A stretch of DNA of 64,000 nucleotides from positions 13,692,501-13,756,500 of the forward strand of contig NC_088787.1 of assembly GCF_949628265.1 (NCBI RefSeq). The letters are read 5' to 3'. This stretch comes from Cloeon dipterum. Taxonomy: Eukaryota > Arthropoda > Insecta > Ephemeroptera > Baetidae. The notes beneath the pieces were generated by a model. That model saw only the letters and a program-made list of their open reading frames with translations. It had not been told where the DNA came from and made no database searches. A program made the translations under genes and the position numbers. Every line of letters begins with the position of its first letter. The stretch's first letter is position 1. Positions 27,001 through 37,554 of the stretch are shown in pieces.

Positions 27001-30000
27001 TCTGCACTACAACAGACTGATGCCTAAAACGCACGTTTTTGCAAGATTAAGAAAGAAAAAAATGGTCTCAAGATTGGCAAGCTTTGAAACGAAAAAAATA
27101 GCTTACTTTGGCCTGACAGCGAATAACATGATGCGAGATTTGGCGATAGCATAATTTTAATAATTTTTTATGTCCACTAAGAAGTCTTAAGCCTCTTGGA
27201 ATTGCGGAAAAAGGTGCACAAATTGCTCTAAAAGATATAAAAATTTATTTTCCTATGAAAATTGTAACTTCAATGTTGGATTTTTTTGTTAAATTCGCTG
27301 CGTGTGTATGTTACGCTCAAGGCCGAAAAAACGAACAAGACTCGATCTTGTGTACGTTCAAGATCTAAAACTTGCAACTATCTATCTACTACATACTCTT
27401 TGCTTCTTGCACGTAACAGACCCAGTCATGCATGATAAAACAAACAAGACCAGCTGTTATGAAAGCACGCGGTCAGTTATTACTAAAACAAGTGCAGTGA
27501 ATGGAATTATTGTTGCAATAAGGCAGGTGCCTAATTTCTGAGATTGTTTGCTTCATATAAAGTGACATTATTAATTTAAATTGACAATGAATAAAAAAAT
27601 TTGCATACAACTTTGCCCACCATTTAATGGGATGTCGCAATGGTCATGTGGAATTCCTTTGAGACAAATCATTTCATTTTTGTTGTGACAGGAGGTAGAA
27701 GAGTCACATTTTGAAATTATTATTTTTCCATAAGGATTCGGTCTTGCTGCGCAGTGAATTACTTTACAATGCTATTTTTAGGTGATGCTTGAATTAATCG
27801 CCACTAGAACGCAGAGCTTCAAATATTGTCGACGTACTTGTGAATTCAAAATCAAATTATTTAATTGCAAAATAAAGTATTTGCTTTTGTAGCTCACAGA
27901 ACCAAACAACATGCACCGCCGCCGCCGCCGCTGAAACCCAGTGAATAGCAACCTCGATAGAGCCAACATAAATTAATTTAATACCCAAACAAAACCTAAC
28001 CTTCCCCTTAATTATTTATTTCTCATAATTGTTTGATCTCGGAAAATTACAAAATTATAAAAAAAACATTATTTTTATGAGAAAATGAAAGATGTGTTAT
28101 CTTTAAAACATTTCACATCTCTAACACAAGATTTGTAAATAAATTACCTTTTTGAAATAGGAATGAAACTTCTAAACCAAAAAATCCTTGTTACCATTGT
28201 GCTAATACTGCTTATCGTATCCATAAAGGATTTATTTCAAGACAAGAGAAATGTATTTTTTTTTTAAACTGATTGTAACAATTTTCTGATTTTTTGGTGC
28301 ATCCTGATTTGATTATTGCACACGTAGTAAACCTTAAATTGTTTCAAATAATAACTCGTTACATAAAGCCAACAATAATTCAACAAAATGCACCTGAAAT
28401 TCATACATATATAAATATTTTATGTGATGCAATACAATCAGCGTTCCGTAAATAAATAATGGTATCTCAACACATTTCCTTTTAGCGGTTTAAGGATTGC
28501 GTGCTAACTTGAAGAGCAGGCCCGGGTGAGGACGTGTGATATGCACACCCCTACCGACAATGCATTACAGTGTAGCATGCGAGGCCCATGTCCGCGCGTT
28601 TGGCGAAATGGCTAATATTTGGGTCTATTGATCCGACGGAAAGAAAGAGCAGCGGCGGCGGTGGCTGCACGCGGGGAAGGCTAAAGGCGAGGTGCGCTCA
28701 TGAAATAATGCAAGTGCGAGGGCCGGCATTAGCGAGTGAGCAGACTTCTGGAGCACGTACGCGACGGGCGACGGCACACTTTCGGGGATGACCTTATTAC
28801 AAGAGGAACCAGCGCGACCAAAGTGCGTGACGTCACACCACATCATAATATTTATATACGAGGGCGCACACAAAATTCATACGTGCATTTATACCCACTT
28901 CCGCGATCATTCAGCCCAAAAATAAAAAAAAAGACTTCAAGAAGGGAATGTAAAATAAATTGGCTGCCCTCTGAAAAAGGCACATTCATATAAAAAATGA
29001 ATTTTTTGAACATCAAAGTCATCCTACTTCTATTGTAAGCTGTAAATTTAATGGTTATTTGTTAATAGACGAGTCAACAAACCATTTTGATGTTTGATCG
29101 TTAGCCGAACTGTAACTTGTGCGTGTGCGTCACAGGCATCTGATTTTGCTTCAGTGTTTCATGAAATTTAATGAGACCATCTGACAAGGCTATAAATATC
29201 TCACAAAAATTAGCCGCGCTCTTAGAATGATCTCATTTTTTACTCGGTTCTTTGATATTTTTCCGAGTCGTAAATTTAATTTAATTTTGCTATTTTCACA
29301 CTCTAGTTATATTTGGCGGATTTGCTTGTAAATCATTCAAAATTAAGATGATCGAAAATGTTTTGAAAAATCAATAAAGTTCACAATTTAAAACTTCGCT
29401 TAAAATTGGGCCAAACAAAACTAAAAATAATTTAACCTCAAGTTTGCTGTTGGGAATTTCTCACAATGACCAATGAGGCATCATCATGCATCTGATTTTT
29501 CCTGTTCCTAACATATTAAATGATCTTGTTCAAAACCCTAATGGCTCGTTAAAATGTTTCATATGTGGCTTTTGCAGCAAGCGATGCACCGGCTTTGGCA
29601 GACGAATGTTCTAGCCGCAGCGATAAAGACAAGTTCCACATTTAGATGGCGGAAAAAGCGAGCGTGCTGTTTAGTTTATCACCCACTGCTGTTGCTGATC
29701 GTGTCAGAGAAGGGTCTTGTCCATTAACCCCGGTGGCATGTGCCCTACCCATTGTAAATTCCAATTGAGCGTGAAGAATTTTTTTTCATGGATAGCTAAG
29801 ATAAGAACTCTCTCCTCATTATGAAATTAAAAGTGAGAACAATGGTTGAATCAGCCCGTGGTTATCTGTGTTATTCAAAAGAGAAGAAAATATCTAACAG
29901 GATAAATGACAAATGGTTACATAGATCGATCATGATTTAAAAAACATACATATTATTTCTTCCAGAATTTATTTTTAATTCCATATTTTTCAGAGTTTTG

Positions 30001-30960
30001 TAATGTGAGTAGAAATTATTTGTGCAACCCCTTTTGGAGTAATTTTAAATTAGAATGATAATAATAATACTTGTTTATTCTCATCTAGTCATAATACAAA
30101 CATGGTACAAATATAGTACAAGTCAAAGACCGAAATATATCGATGAGTAAAAGGCAACAAAGCTAGCGGAAAACCGATTAAACAGACCGTAATAATCGCA
30201 ATGTGCCCGTGGGAACGATCACTAACACGAAAAATTACGTTCACTTGATTGGCTTTTTTACATTGGTTTTTCCTGGAAAACATCACAAAGTAATTCCAAA
30301 TATATCGCAATTTATTTATTTGTTTGTTCTTTTGGCAGAACAAAAGATTAGTATGCGATAAGAGCAGCAAAAATTACTTTGTTGTGGTTCCGCGCCGCTG
30401 CAAGCCAGTGCAAAAACAGTAAACGAGCACCGCCGCAACGCATGCGGGCCGGGAATAAATAAAAAAATATTCTTTGGGACATGAATATTCAATGCCCGCG
30501 GCTCTCGGCGCCAAATTGCAAATTCCCCTGAGTAAGATTAACGATTAATGTGCGTATTCGTAATCGGCCGGCCACAACACAACAGAGATGTGACCCCAAA
30601 CTGTCAATCAAAACATCAACACAAACCACCCCGTCGGCGGGGTGACAATCAACGTAAAGGCCGCGGCCCAAGGGACGAACAGTGGCCGAAGTAGGCGGCC
30701 CCCGCCCGTCGCGTGCACGACGCGTTTCGCCTGCCCTTTCCAGGAACCCTCCGGCGCCCAAATGGGCACACAATGCAGCAAAAAGTCGCGGGGCCACGCC
30801 CACCGGGCCGCACGGTCGCACTCACCACGGCACCCTTGGAGGCCTCTTTGGTGGACAGCTGGCGGCGGAAGGCGGGGGCAGGTTCAGTCTCGCTGCCCGA
30901 GGAGTCCTCGCAGTCCTCCTCAGGGGCGGCCAGGGTGCAGCAGGGCTCCTGGGCACTCAT
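388..30960 (-). CDS. DGKH: Diacylglycerol kinase eta/delta-type, 5' part of gene (5 coding exons, partial)
   Basis: Lipid kinase that phosphorylates diacylglycerol to phosphatidic acid at membranes, ending DAG/PKC signalling. Exons read from the minus strand: 30826-30960 (45 codons), 23499-23609 (37), 12634-12717 (28), 11711-11821 (37), 388-475 (29 codons plus 1 base). All junctions are GT-AG, and the frame is open throughout. The product has an acidic Ser/Glu-rich N-terminus, then a PH domain (motifs [43 protein letters not shown]), then the opening of the first C1 zinc finger ([17 protein letters not shown]). PH followed by C1 in this style is typical of the eta/delta class, and the SETEP stretch before the PH domain resembles the fly protein as I remember it. 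The rest of C1, the catalytic domain and any SAM domain must lie below base 1. The 11.2-kb intron between PH and C1 contains other genes. Confidence 0.92.
476..5758. other. DGK intron, part without a supported gene
   Basis: Part of the 11.2-kb intron between the C1 and PH exons. GC-rich blocks near 1.9-2.3 kb and 4.75-5.0 kb give overlapping ORFs on both strands with no recognisable domain, so I treat them as composition effects. A short TATC microsatellite lies near 3.25 kb, and a GCGGTT-motif repeat lies at 2.86-2.95 kb. Nothing else is supported. Confidence 0.6.
2862..2946. repeat. GCGGTT-motif cluster with perfect palindrome, possible hAT-type relic
   Basis: The motif GCGGTT recurs five times in about 80 bp. 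One pair forms a perfect 12-bp palindrome, GCGGTTAACCGC. Such GCGGTT/AACCGC-rich ends remind me of some hAT-type terminal repeats, but no transposase, target-site duplication or second copy is visible, so the class is a guess. Confidence 0.35.
5759..7229 (-). CDS. C-type lectin domain spliced to an OBP-like six-cysteine domain
   Basis: Exons (minus order): 7021-7229 (5' edge tentative), 6741-6973, 6613-6685, 6506-6561, 6410-6445, 6090-6353, 5924-6037, 5759-5833. All introns are GT-AG, 47-90 bp, and all phases agree. The first two exons form a C-type lectin domain: [15 protein letters not shown], then [17 protein letters not shown], ending [11 protein letters not shown]. The remaining exons encode a helical region with six cysteines spaced C-x27-C-x3-C-x87-C-x11-C-x8-C. 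That is the insect odorant-binding-protein pattern, except for a C3-C4 loop about twice the usual length. No signal peptide lies between the two parts, which favours one secreted chimera (sugar or pattern recognition plus small-ligand binding; function inferred). A read-through stop two codons after the CTLD would instead end a plain lectin. The N-terminal exons were not found, and the 47-bp intron has a weak donor (GTGGCT). Confidence 0.6.
7480..8159 (-). CDS. C-type lectin-like gene, middle copy, 3' end possibly frameshifted
   Basis: Exons (minus order): 8056-8159, 7904-7997 and 7480-7850, with introns of 58 and 53 bp and compatible phases. The first exon ends [10 protein letters not shown]. 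The CTLD then runs through [31 protein letters not shown] and LHFACR. The two intron positions match those in the neighbouring copy at 8.3-9.5 kb, so the three lectins are tandem duplicates. After CPLAIC the frame closes at 7480-7482. The next frame stays open and reads [16 protein letters not shown], so the Cys-rich tail may be broken by a one-base shift (or sequence error). No signal-peptide exon was located in the short gap to the next lectin, so the model is incomplete at its N-terminus. Confidence 0.55.
8260..9456 (-). CDS. C-type lectin with cysteine-rich C-terminal tail
   Basis: Exons (minus order): 9415-9456 (signal peptide, tentative), 9289-9357, 9211-9238, 9137-9157, 8945-9036, 8768-8891 (3' edge tentative), 8418-8614, 8260-8361. 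Phases agree throughout. The product starts [14 protein letters not shown], a credible secretion signal. A short linker with two Cys follows, then [20 protein letters not shown] and the CTLD ([34 protein letters not shown]). It ends in a 33-residue tail with six Cys and a stop at 8260-8262. It is probably a secreted lectin of the insect immune or digestive type; the carbohydrate-site EPN/QPD motifs are not evident, so the ligand is unknown. An in-frame TAA at 8706-8708 falls inside the inferred phase-1 intron, whose donor (GTCCGT) is weak. Confidence 0.55.
10004..10588 (+). CDS. Unidentified intronless ORF, 194 codons, nested in DGK intron
   Basis: A 194-residue open frame, much more GC-rich than its flanks and ending in an acidic/hydrophobic helix ([15 protein letters not shown]). 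An AATAAA overlaps its stop, and very A/T-rich sequence follows. It has a basic middle section ([18 protein letters not shown]) and no domain I recognise. A second open frame overlaps it at 10228-10527, so part of the openness may be compositional. It could be a retrocopy, a remnant of a mobile element or an orphan gene. ATG GAA GCA followed by GTAAGT at 9900-9914 could be an upstream mini-exon, but I cannot prove a join. Confidence 0.35.
   Translation: MKKHACGKNENDEVVVRIVNPETRALVARPKQFGKLVDVLLTVGSNDTGRPVLLIGCQLEGEWVTLDLLKDHTANWWDRLNEQKRRTLPPTLQNLSPKCRTPDGTQSLYSSNLARPRPAWSPMPGVESKVAFHPGNGGRDLNKLPQERRRARAEIHKRYARAWKKHSQENLGEDNDGDNTLDILLTIASLLDKQ
10984..11003. repeat. (CT)n microsatellite
   Basis: About ten CT units in the DGK intron. 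Confidence 0.9.
11711..11821 (-). CDS. DGKH: DGK eta/delta exon 4 (C-terminal PH strand and helix)
   Basis: Thirty-seven codons, phase 0 at both ends, after acceptor TTTTTTCAG and before donor GTAAGG. It contains [15 protein letters not shown] and MEEWMAAL, the last PH strand and the C-terminal helix with its invariant Trp. Confidence 0.92.
12370..12400 (+). promoter_or_regulatory. TATA-like element TATAAAAAG
   Basis: GCGTATAAAAAGG followed by GC-balanced sequence, about 230 bp downstream (minus sense) of DGK exon 3. It resembles a core promoter facing plus, but no coding exon follows, so this is weak. Confidence 0.2.
12634..12717 (-). CDS. DGKH: DGK eta/delta exon 3 (middle of PH domain)
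   Basis: Twenty-eight codons, phase 0 at both ends (acceptor TTGCAG, donor GTGAGG). It encodes [14 protein letters not shown], matching the middle PH strands of DGK eta/delta, and joins exons 2 and 4 in frame. Confidence 0.9.
18045..18078. repeat. (GA)n microsatellite
   Basis: About 17 uninterrupted GA units in the DGK intron; such runs are GAGA-factor-type sites in insects, though no promoter is evident here. Confidence 0.95.
20341..20361. promoter_or_regulatory. Perfect CRE palindrome plus half-site
   Basis: TGACGTCA at 20341-20348, then TGACG at 20357-20361, at the edge of a CpG-rich block inside a DGK intron. This is a CREB/ATF-type site by sequence; activity is inference. Confidence 0.4.
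23499..23609 (-). CDS. DGKH: DGK eta/delta exon 2 (first half of PH domain)
   Basis: Thirty-seven codons, phase 0 at both ends, between acceptor TTGCAG and donor GTGAGT. It encodes the first PH strands, with [17 protein letters not shown] and YYAK. The basic residues after the first strand are typical of phosphoinositide-contacting PH loops. Confidence 0.93.
23689..23704. repeat. (TG)n microsatellite
   Basis: Eight TG units just upstream (minus sense) of DGK exon 2. Confidence 0.85.
28828..28860 (+). promoter_or_regulatory. CRE palindrome followed by a TATA-like element
   Basis: TGACGTCA at 28828-28835, with TTTATATACGAG about 15 bases further on, at the 3' side of a 300-bp CpG-rich block. 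The arrangement resembles a small inducible promoter within the DGK first intron. No transcript is identifiable downstream on either strand. Confidence 0.3.
30826..30960 (-). CDS. DGKH: DGK eta/delta exon 1 (N-terminal acidic region)
   Basis: Forty-five codons beginning MSAQEP and ending in phase 0 at a consensus donor GTGAGT. The frame stays open upstream to another ATG at 31155, which would add 65 Arg/Ser-rich residues. I chose the inner ATG because acidic DGK-like sequence starts only there, so the true start is uncertain. The exon sits in a GC-rich island (about 30.5-31.1 kb) that probably holds the promoter; antisense ORFs here are composition shadows. Confidence 0.75.
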
Positions 30961-33144
30961 GCCCGTGCCGACCTGCCTGCCTCCCAGCTGTACACTACTA
31001 TCACTCACCCTGCGCAGCCGCACCACTCGCTCCGCCGCTTCCTCCACTCCACTACCGCGAGCGAGTGCCGCGCTCCGTATCCTTACTCCAAGCGAAATGA
31101 AAAGGCCGGCGCTGCTCACGCTGTCGTGTGTCTTTCTGCTAGCGATCGTATGCAACCGGTGTGGCCCGACTGCCCCGCAATAAGCCTACTTGACCTCGAT
31201 AAGGGGCTAACCATTCTGCTAATTACGTGATGAAACCACTGATCTTCTCGAGCGCTTGTAAGAGTGAGAGAGAGCTTTTCTATTTGTGACACATGATCTG
31301 CTCTGCATATAATTCCGTTTCAAAGTTGCCCTTTGAAACAAAATGTCGATATATTCTTTCCTTCGGTTTTTAAGCGACGTGTATTTATCAGCCAGGTTAC
31401 AAGAAATTTAAGCCATAGACAAATTACATTTTGACTTGAATTGCGCTCTTAGCATATAATACGTAAGTAATATTTAAAAAAAACATTAATTATGTAATGT
31501 CACATCTTTAGAGATCATTTCCAGAATTGCAGGAGGGCACAATCTAAGGGGGGAAACTTCGAGCTGTCATGGTCAGCAAAAAATCTGGAGTAATTAATAA
31601 GCAACTAATTGTATTGAAACAGGATTGTTTTTTCTTTAAATGTGCTTCAAAAATAATAAAAATGATGAGTTTTGCTTGTCATATTTTAAAATTTTCGATG
31701 GTATTTCTGTTTTTGGAACTGTAAATAAATGAACATTTTAAATTATTTGCGAAATTGCAGGAAAATATTTGTCAGGGTTTTATCTGACGAGATTATGATC
31801 GCATTAATAATTGTTGTATACCGATAAGTAAAGACGTAAATTTTCGGGCCTCCACAGGGGAGAGCGGAGGGAGAAACTCAGGCAACGCAAGAAGAGCCTC
31901 CCTCTCGCGCCGGCCGGGCCGATTGCACACTTTGAGCGGCCCCTGCCCCGCGTCACTGACAATATTCCACCTCAAGTTTCTTGTTGCATGATTGAAATTG
32001 TTAAAGGATAAAATGTGAAGTTTGAATTTTTTTGGTGAAACATTTATTTTATATCTTTTATATATCAAACTCTCGAACCATCGTAGGTGTTTTACTCTCA
32101 AAATTATGATAACATTGCCAACTCAATCCGAGCGAAAATTCAGGTACAATATTTTCTCAAATTTCATTGCTATAACATTTATAATAATTTTGGACGTGAC
32201 AGAAAAAAATAAGGATGGATGTTGTATTAGTTAGTATTTAAATACTGTATATTTTTAACTTCAACACCTATCATATACGTAAATTGCGTTCTTGGACTGG
32301 TTAGTAGTTACTTTGTAACCAGTTTCCAAATTAAATCATTGTGAAATGTATTAAACTTTAAAAATCACAAATACATCGAATTATTTAAAAACTACTCAAA
32401 ATCATTTCTCTGTTTGATGGAAAATAGCAGCAATCACTTAAGACTTAACATGTTTTATAGTTATTTTATTTGATGAGAAATAAATGATTTTATTTAACGC
32501 TGAAAACTGTAAAACTATCTCAGGATGCATCTCACTTGCTATACAGTCAGACTATATTAATAATATCTATTTAATCACAAGTCCGGAAACAGGAAATTAG
32601 AATCACTTGCTCTTTTATCGCAAAATTTACAAACACATTCTGTTATTAAATAGCAGTGGCAATTTTTGTGTATACACCAAACATAATGGAGCCCGGGACA
32701 AGCGTAAAAAAGAGATTTTCATTATAATGAATGTGTCTATGAGGTCTACTATCAAAAAACGTTGACTTCCAGTTTTGGTCGAGTATTGCGGGAGTGTCAA
32801 AAAATTTGGTCCCGTTCTGTGATCGGTGAAATCTACTAGCTCATACAATATTTGTATTGTGTTATAAATATTATGTGTTTTACAAAAATAGGATTGAGTG
32901 AGCACTGTCAATTTAGCGCCTCGCCAATTTAAATCTTGGTGCAAAATGATAGGCTCCGCCCAGCTCCGCCCCTTTTAGAGCACTACTGCTGCTGTAATGC
33001 TCATGCTTTGCTTCTTCAGCTTCTTGTCTGGTCTCTTTGTGGTTACCCAGGTGATCGCACACCGTGCCTGTGCTGATTGTAAACAAACCCTTCGTGACGG
33101 CTAGAACCGGATTCAGGATTACAGACCAAGATTGACAGTCAAGG
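30961..33144. other. Divergent intergenic region, DGK 5' side to NADSYN1 5' side
   Basis: The DGK exon 1 island ends near 31.1 kb. AT-rich sequence with no supported gene follows, up to the NADSYN1 start. The two genes are head to head, about 2.2 kb apart, so promoter elements for both should lie here; I see no canonical TATA box near either start. Confidence 0.6.
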
Positions 33145-36100
33145 ATGGGGCGTCGCGCAAAGGTTGCTGTGTGCACCCTGAACCAGTGGGCGCTGGACTT
33201 TGAGGGCAACTGTAGAAGGATCATTCGCAGCATTGAAGAGGCAAAGCTCAATGGAGCCCGTTTCAGAAGCGGTCCTGAGTTGGAAATTTGGTTTGATTTT
33301 TAATTTTGACTAGATTAATTGCTGAATTGACAGTTTAACATTTACTTCTAGCGGGTACAGTTGCGAGGACCATTTCTATGAGGGAGACACCCTGCTGCAT
33401 TCATGGGAGGTTCTAGCAAACCTCATCGACCACCCCTCGTCCCTAGACATTATTATTGATGTTGGAATGCCTGTGATGCACAAAAATGTTACCTACAATT
33501 GCAGAGTTATCTTTTTGAACAGGTTTGAAATAATTATATCATTTTGTGCAACACCTTAATACATGTAACAGTCTAAGACTTTTGAGAGGAAAATAATTGT
33601 TGATTTTAATTTAATAAAACACTGGAAAAATGGTAAAATACATAAAATACTTCATAAAGTTATAGTGCTATAAGACACATAAATATTTAAATTTTTTATT
33701 GTTTGATATCTGAATCTTAATAATTACACAAAAAACTGTTTGCTTCCAGAAAAGTTCTGCTTATTCGTCCTAAGATTATGCTATGTGATGATGGCAACTA
33801 CAGGGAGTCTCGTTGGTTTACCCCTTGGAAGAAGGTAAGCAAATACAATTAATTTGCTGATCAAGAAAATAAATTCAATTCTCAATTTGATTATTTTTTT
33901 CAGGTTAGAGAGGTTGAAGAGTATCACGTGCCTCGCATGATCCGCCAGATAACTGGTCAAGAGACAGTTCCTTTTGGGGATGCTGTTATTTCAACCAGAG
34001 ATACGTGCATCGGCTTTGAAATCTGCGAGGAACTGTGGAACCCTATGAGGTCTTGAGCACTGCAGTTTTGTGAATTACATTAATAATATTATTTTTCATT
34101 TCAGCTCTCATATTGCAATGGGCTTAGATGGGGTTGAGCTCTTTGTCAACAGCTCTGGCTCTTACATGGAGCTGCGAAAAGCGTATGTGGCTGTTGACCT
34201 GATCACCCTGGCCAGCAGGAAGAGCGGAGGGTGCTACTTGTTCAGCAATCTGAGGGGTTGTGATGGACAGAGGGTGTATTTCAATGGCTGCTCGTGCATT
34301 GGTCTGAATGGGGACATCGTCGCCAGGGGTAGCCAATACGACCTGAAGGATGTTGTAAGTTATATTTCATTAGAGGCATCAGCCGCGAGATTTAAGGCGG
34401 CGGCTGGCTATTTTCACCGGTGGCTGGCGCGGCTGACAATATTTTAAACATGAAGTTTGATAGTTCGGCTGCCGACGTGACCCAAAATTTTCTGGCTGGC
34501 GCGACATAGCATAGACTTCTATTTATATATATTCATTAAATGTTTTACTCTTGGAGTGTCTCAAAGTAGAGCTTTACTGTCCGAAAATTATGAAAATTTT
34601 GCATTTTAACTTAAGCTGCTTCAACAGGATATTCATTGAGTTTATTACTTGTGAAATTTAGCACCAATTTATCTCTACATTGTGCGATAAAGAAATCAGA
34701 ACCGAAAAAACAGTAAAATTTCAGAGTTTACGAATTTTATCGAAAAATTATATGATTTTTTGCTTGATTTTGATCCTTCTCGTCGCGATGTATGCAACGA
34801 TGTGCAATCTATGAGGGAAAACTCCATAAATTGTGGAATAAATCGTGATATTAAAATAAGAAGACAATGCTTGATTGACGTGCAAACTTTTGATCCAATT
34901 TTATCAAAAAGTTATGAAATATTTAGCTTTTTCCTCATTCAAGTAAAGTTTAAAAAGATTTTGCACAATTTTCTGTAAAAATTCAGCATTAGAATAGAAT
35001 TATCATGTTCCATTTAATTGCATTTTCCCTGTATTTAATTCCAGGAGTTGGTTGTTGCCACAATTGATTTGGAGGACATTCGCACCTACAGGAATCTGCT
35101 GAGATCCAGGTGCCAAGTTGCTGCAAGCAGTCCCTCCTACCCCAGGGTGAAGGCTGAGTTTGACCTTTCACCTAATGACATCTTGGGACTGGCTGCTCCC
35201 ATATGCCAAGCGATTAAGTGGGAGTACCACGCGCCTGAAGAGGAAATCGCTCTCGGGCCTGCCTGCTGGCTGTGGGACTACCTTAGGTAACCAAATTGAT
35301 TTGGTTCAATCCAACAAGATTACAAAATTTCATCTTTAAAAGGCGCTCTGGGCAGGGCGGCTACTTTTTGCCTTTGAGTGGTGGCGTTGATTCCGCCAGC
35401 ACTGCCTGCATCGTGCATTCCATGTGTCGTCTGGTAGTGAGCTCTGTTTCTCGTGGAGGTATTCCATTATTGCCGCCTTTTTATTCGAAAATTGATTGAA
35501 TCCGTCTTCAGACACGCAGGTGCTTAGTGACGTTCGCAACCTTGTGTCTGATCAGTCATACGTCCCGATGGACCCAAAAGAACTGTGCAAGAGAATTTTC
35601 TTCACCTGCTACATGGCTACTGAAAACTCCTCTGATGACACCAAAAACAGAGCTGCCAATCTAGCAGAGCAAGTTGGAAGGTACACGTGATTCCAGTAAT
35701 AAAGAGCTAAAATGTCTAATAAACCCTGCCTAGCTATCACTTCAACATCAATTTCATGAGAGTGGTCGATGCGGTTTTGTTTGTCTTCACATCGGTCACT
35801 GGAAAGTCCCCTATTTATGGATCCCGTGGAGGTACTCCTAGGGAAAATTTGGCTCTTCAAAATATTCAGGTAATTCTTGAATAAAATAGCTCAAAAAGAT
35901 TCCATGCAATTTTTCAAAACCAGGCTCGGCTTCGGATGGTGATGGCTTACTTGTTCGCGCAGCTGATGCTCTGGGTTCAGAACAGACCAGGAGGTTTGTT
36001 GGTTCTTGGCTCCGCAAACGTGGACGAAGCTCTTCGAGGCTACATGACCAAGTACGACTGCTCCAGCGCAGACGTCAACCCAATCGGAGGCATTTCCAAG

Positions 36101-37471
36101 GGCGATCTCAAGCATTTCTTGCATTATGCCATGTTAAAGTAAGAACTTTGTTTAAATTTACAACATTATCTGCCAAATTATCAGTGCAAAAATGTTACTT
36201 GACTAAATGCCAACAATATTTCCATAAATGTGGTTAATCTCAAATCTAGAGGTTTCAGCCGCGAGAATCAAGGCACCGGCTGGCGGGTCGGCTTTGTTAT
36301 TTTTTTTATGCCCGGCGGCGGCTTGCGCGGCTGACAATAATGTAAACGTGAAGTTTAATAGTGCTTAACGGAAGACATTTTTTCTCCTGCCATTTTTAAA
36401 TTTTGACCATTTTTCACCGGCGGCATGCGTGGCTGGCGCAGCTTAGCCACATTAATGGCGGCTGCTCACTTGGCCCAAAATTTGACGGCTGGCGCGACGC
36501 AGCGCGGCTTGCTGAGACCTCTACTCATATTCTAAAATATATTTTAAAATTCATTAGTCTTATTAGAGTATACAAACCTCCAGCAGCTGATGATTTTTAT
36601 TTAAAGCAAAAAAAATACTAATTGCTTCCTTTTCATTCATAGGTTTGATTTACCAATTCTGAAAGAAATTGTCGGTGCCCCACCAACCGCAGAACTGGAG
36701 CCGCTTGTTGGCAACAAAATCGCACAGACTGACGAGCAGGACATGGGCATGACATACGTAGAACTCGGCCAGTATGGTCGCCTGAGGAAGCAGTTGTGTT
36801 GCGGTCCGTTTTCCATGTTCTGCAAGCTCACTGAGACGTGGAGCAAGAGTTGCTCTGCTGAGGAAGTTGCTGCCAAGGTGAAGCACTTCTATCGCTGCTA
36901 CGCCATCAACCGCCACAAGATGACTGTTCTCACTCCATCGTATCACGCTGAAACATACTCTCCAGATGACAATCGGTTCGACTTGAGACCATTCCTGTAC
37001 AACAACAAGTGGACCTGGCAGTTCAGAGCCATTGACAATCACGTTAGTGCTAATTTAATCGAAAACTCTTTGCTGATTTAAAATCGATTTTTTTTTTTAA
37101 TTCAAGGTGAAAGAAGTGAAGTCTGCACTTACCAGTCCCAGGAAAGAGTCGGGCGCAGTGCCGAAGTATTCCTCATTGTCTCGAGAGAGCTCAGGTGAAA
37201 AGGAATCTGCTTCAAGTTAATTACTCTCAAGGTGAAGGTTTGGTGCATGGCAAAAGACATCTCATTTTGACGGGCTAATAACCAATCTATCTCTGCAAAA
37301 TTCTTAACCAATAATCGCTCTGCATTAAATGCTGAATGCATTAGATAGATGTTGTAGTAATTTTTAACGGCTCTAATTAATCTGTGTCTATCTTGTAATT
37401 TTTATGTGACAATTTTTCCAGGTACCTATAAAGGAGGGAGCAAGGGTCGTCCTGGAGGAGTAGAAGTGTGA
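33145..37471 (+). CDS. NADSYN1: Glutamine-dependent NAD+ synthetase
   Basis: Final step of NAD+ biosynthesis: amidates nicotinic acid adenine dinucleotide using ATP and glutamine (cytosol). There are 13 coding exons: 33145-33290, 33352-33522, 33750-33834, 33904-34049, 34105-34354, 35045-35286, 35343-35458, 35512-35680, 35734-35869, 35924-36138, 36643-37042, 37107-37194, 37422-37471. All introns are GT-AG, and the frame is open for 737 residues (human about 706). The N-terminal half is a nitrilase-type glutaminase domain: start [11 protein letters not shown], Glu in GPELEICGY, Lys in [12 protein letters not shown], catalytic Cys in FEICEELW. The C-terminal half is the ATP-dependent synthetase, with P-loop [42 protein letters not shown]-like and [10 protein letters not shown]-like segments. 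The last two exons add a short Ser/Gly-rich tail. The two longest introns carry MITE-like insertions. AATAAA lies at 37611-37616, inside the 3' end of the convergent DHCR7 gene. Confidence 0.98.
34371..34521. mobile_element. MITE-like repeat, short copy, in NADSYN1 intron 5
   Basis: Shares several blocks, in the same order and orientation, with the copy at 36247-36523. The blocks are CAGCCGCGAGA, GCGCGGCTGACAAT, a TGAAGTTT/ATAGT block, and CCCAAAATT followed by CTGGCTGGCGCGAC. Its ends (TAGAGGCATCAGC; TAGACTTCTA on the other side) are a decayed version of the longer copy's inverted repeats. It is about 150 bp and looks like an internally deleted relative. Confidence 0.6.
36247..36523. mobile_element. 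MITE-like repeat, longer copy with terminal inverted repeats, in NADSYN1 intron 10
   Basis: A GC-rich 277-bp insertion in AT-rich intron sequence. The left end TAGAGGTTTCAGC pairs with the inverse of the right end GCTGAGACCTCTA (12 of 13 positions). The inside has repeated GGCTGGCGCGGCTG-type units and no coding capacity, as expected of a non-autonomous DNA element. A TA target duplication is possible but cannot be told apart from the repeat end. Confidence 0.65.
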
Positions 37472-37554
37472 GTAGACAAACGATTGTCGTAATGGATGTT
37501 ATTTTTTTCTGTCATTAGAGTGACAAAGAAAAGTCTTTATATTAATATCGTCAC

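Larger units (their letters stand above)
23610..30825. other. DGK first intron, no supported gene
   Basis: About 7.2 kb, mostly AT-rich. A short TG run begins at 23689. A GC-rich block at 28.5-28.85 kb carries a CRE and a TATA-like element. A (CCG)n run lies near 27.92 kb. No coding exon is supported. Confidence 0.6.

Noticed and set aside
30642-31230. Several 150-180 residue ORFs around DGK exon 1
   Set aside because: All overlap in different frames of one GC-rich island; only the minus frame continuing into the PH exon is supported.
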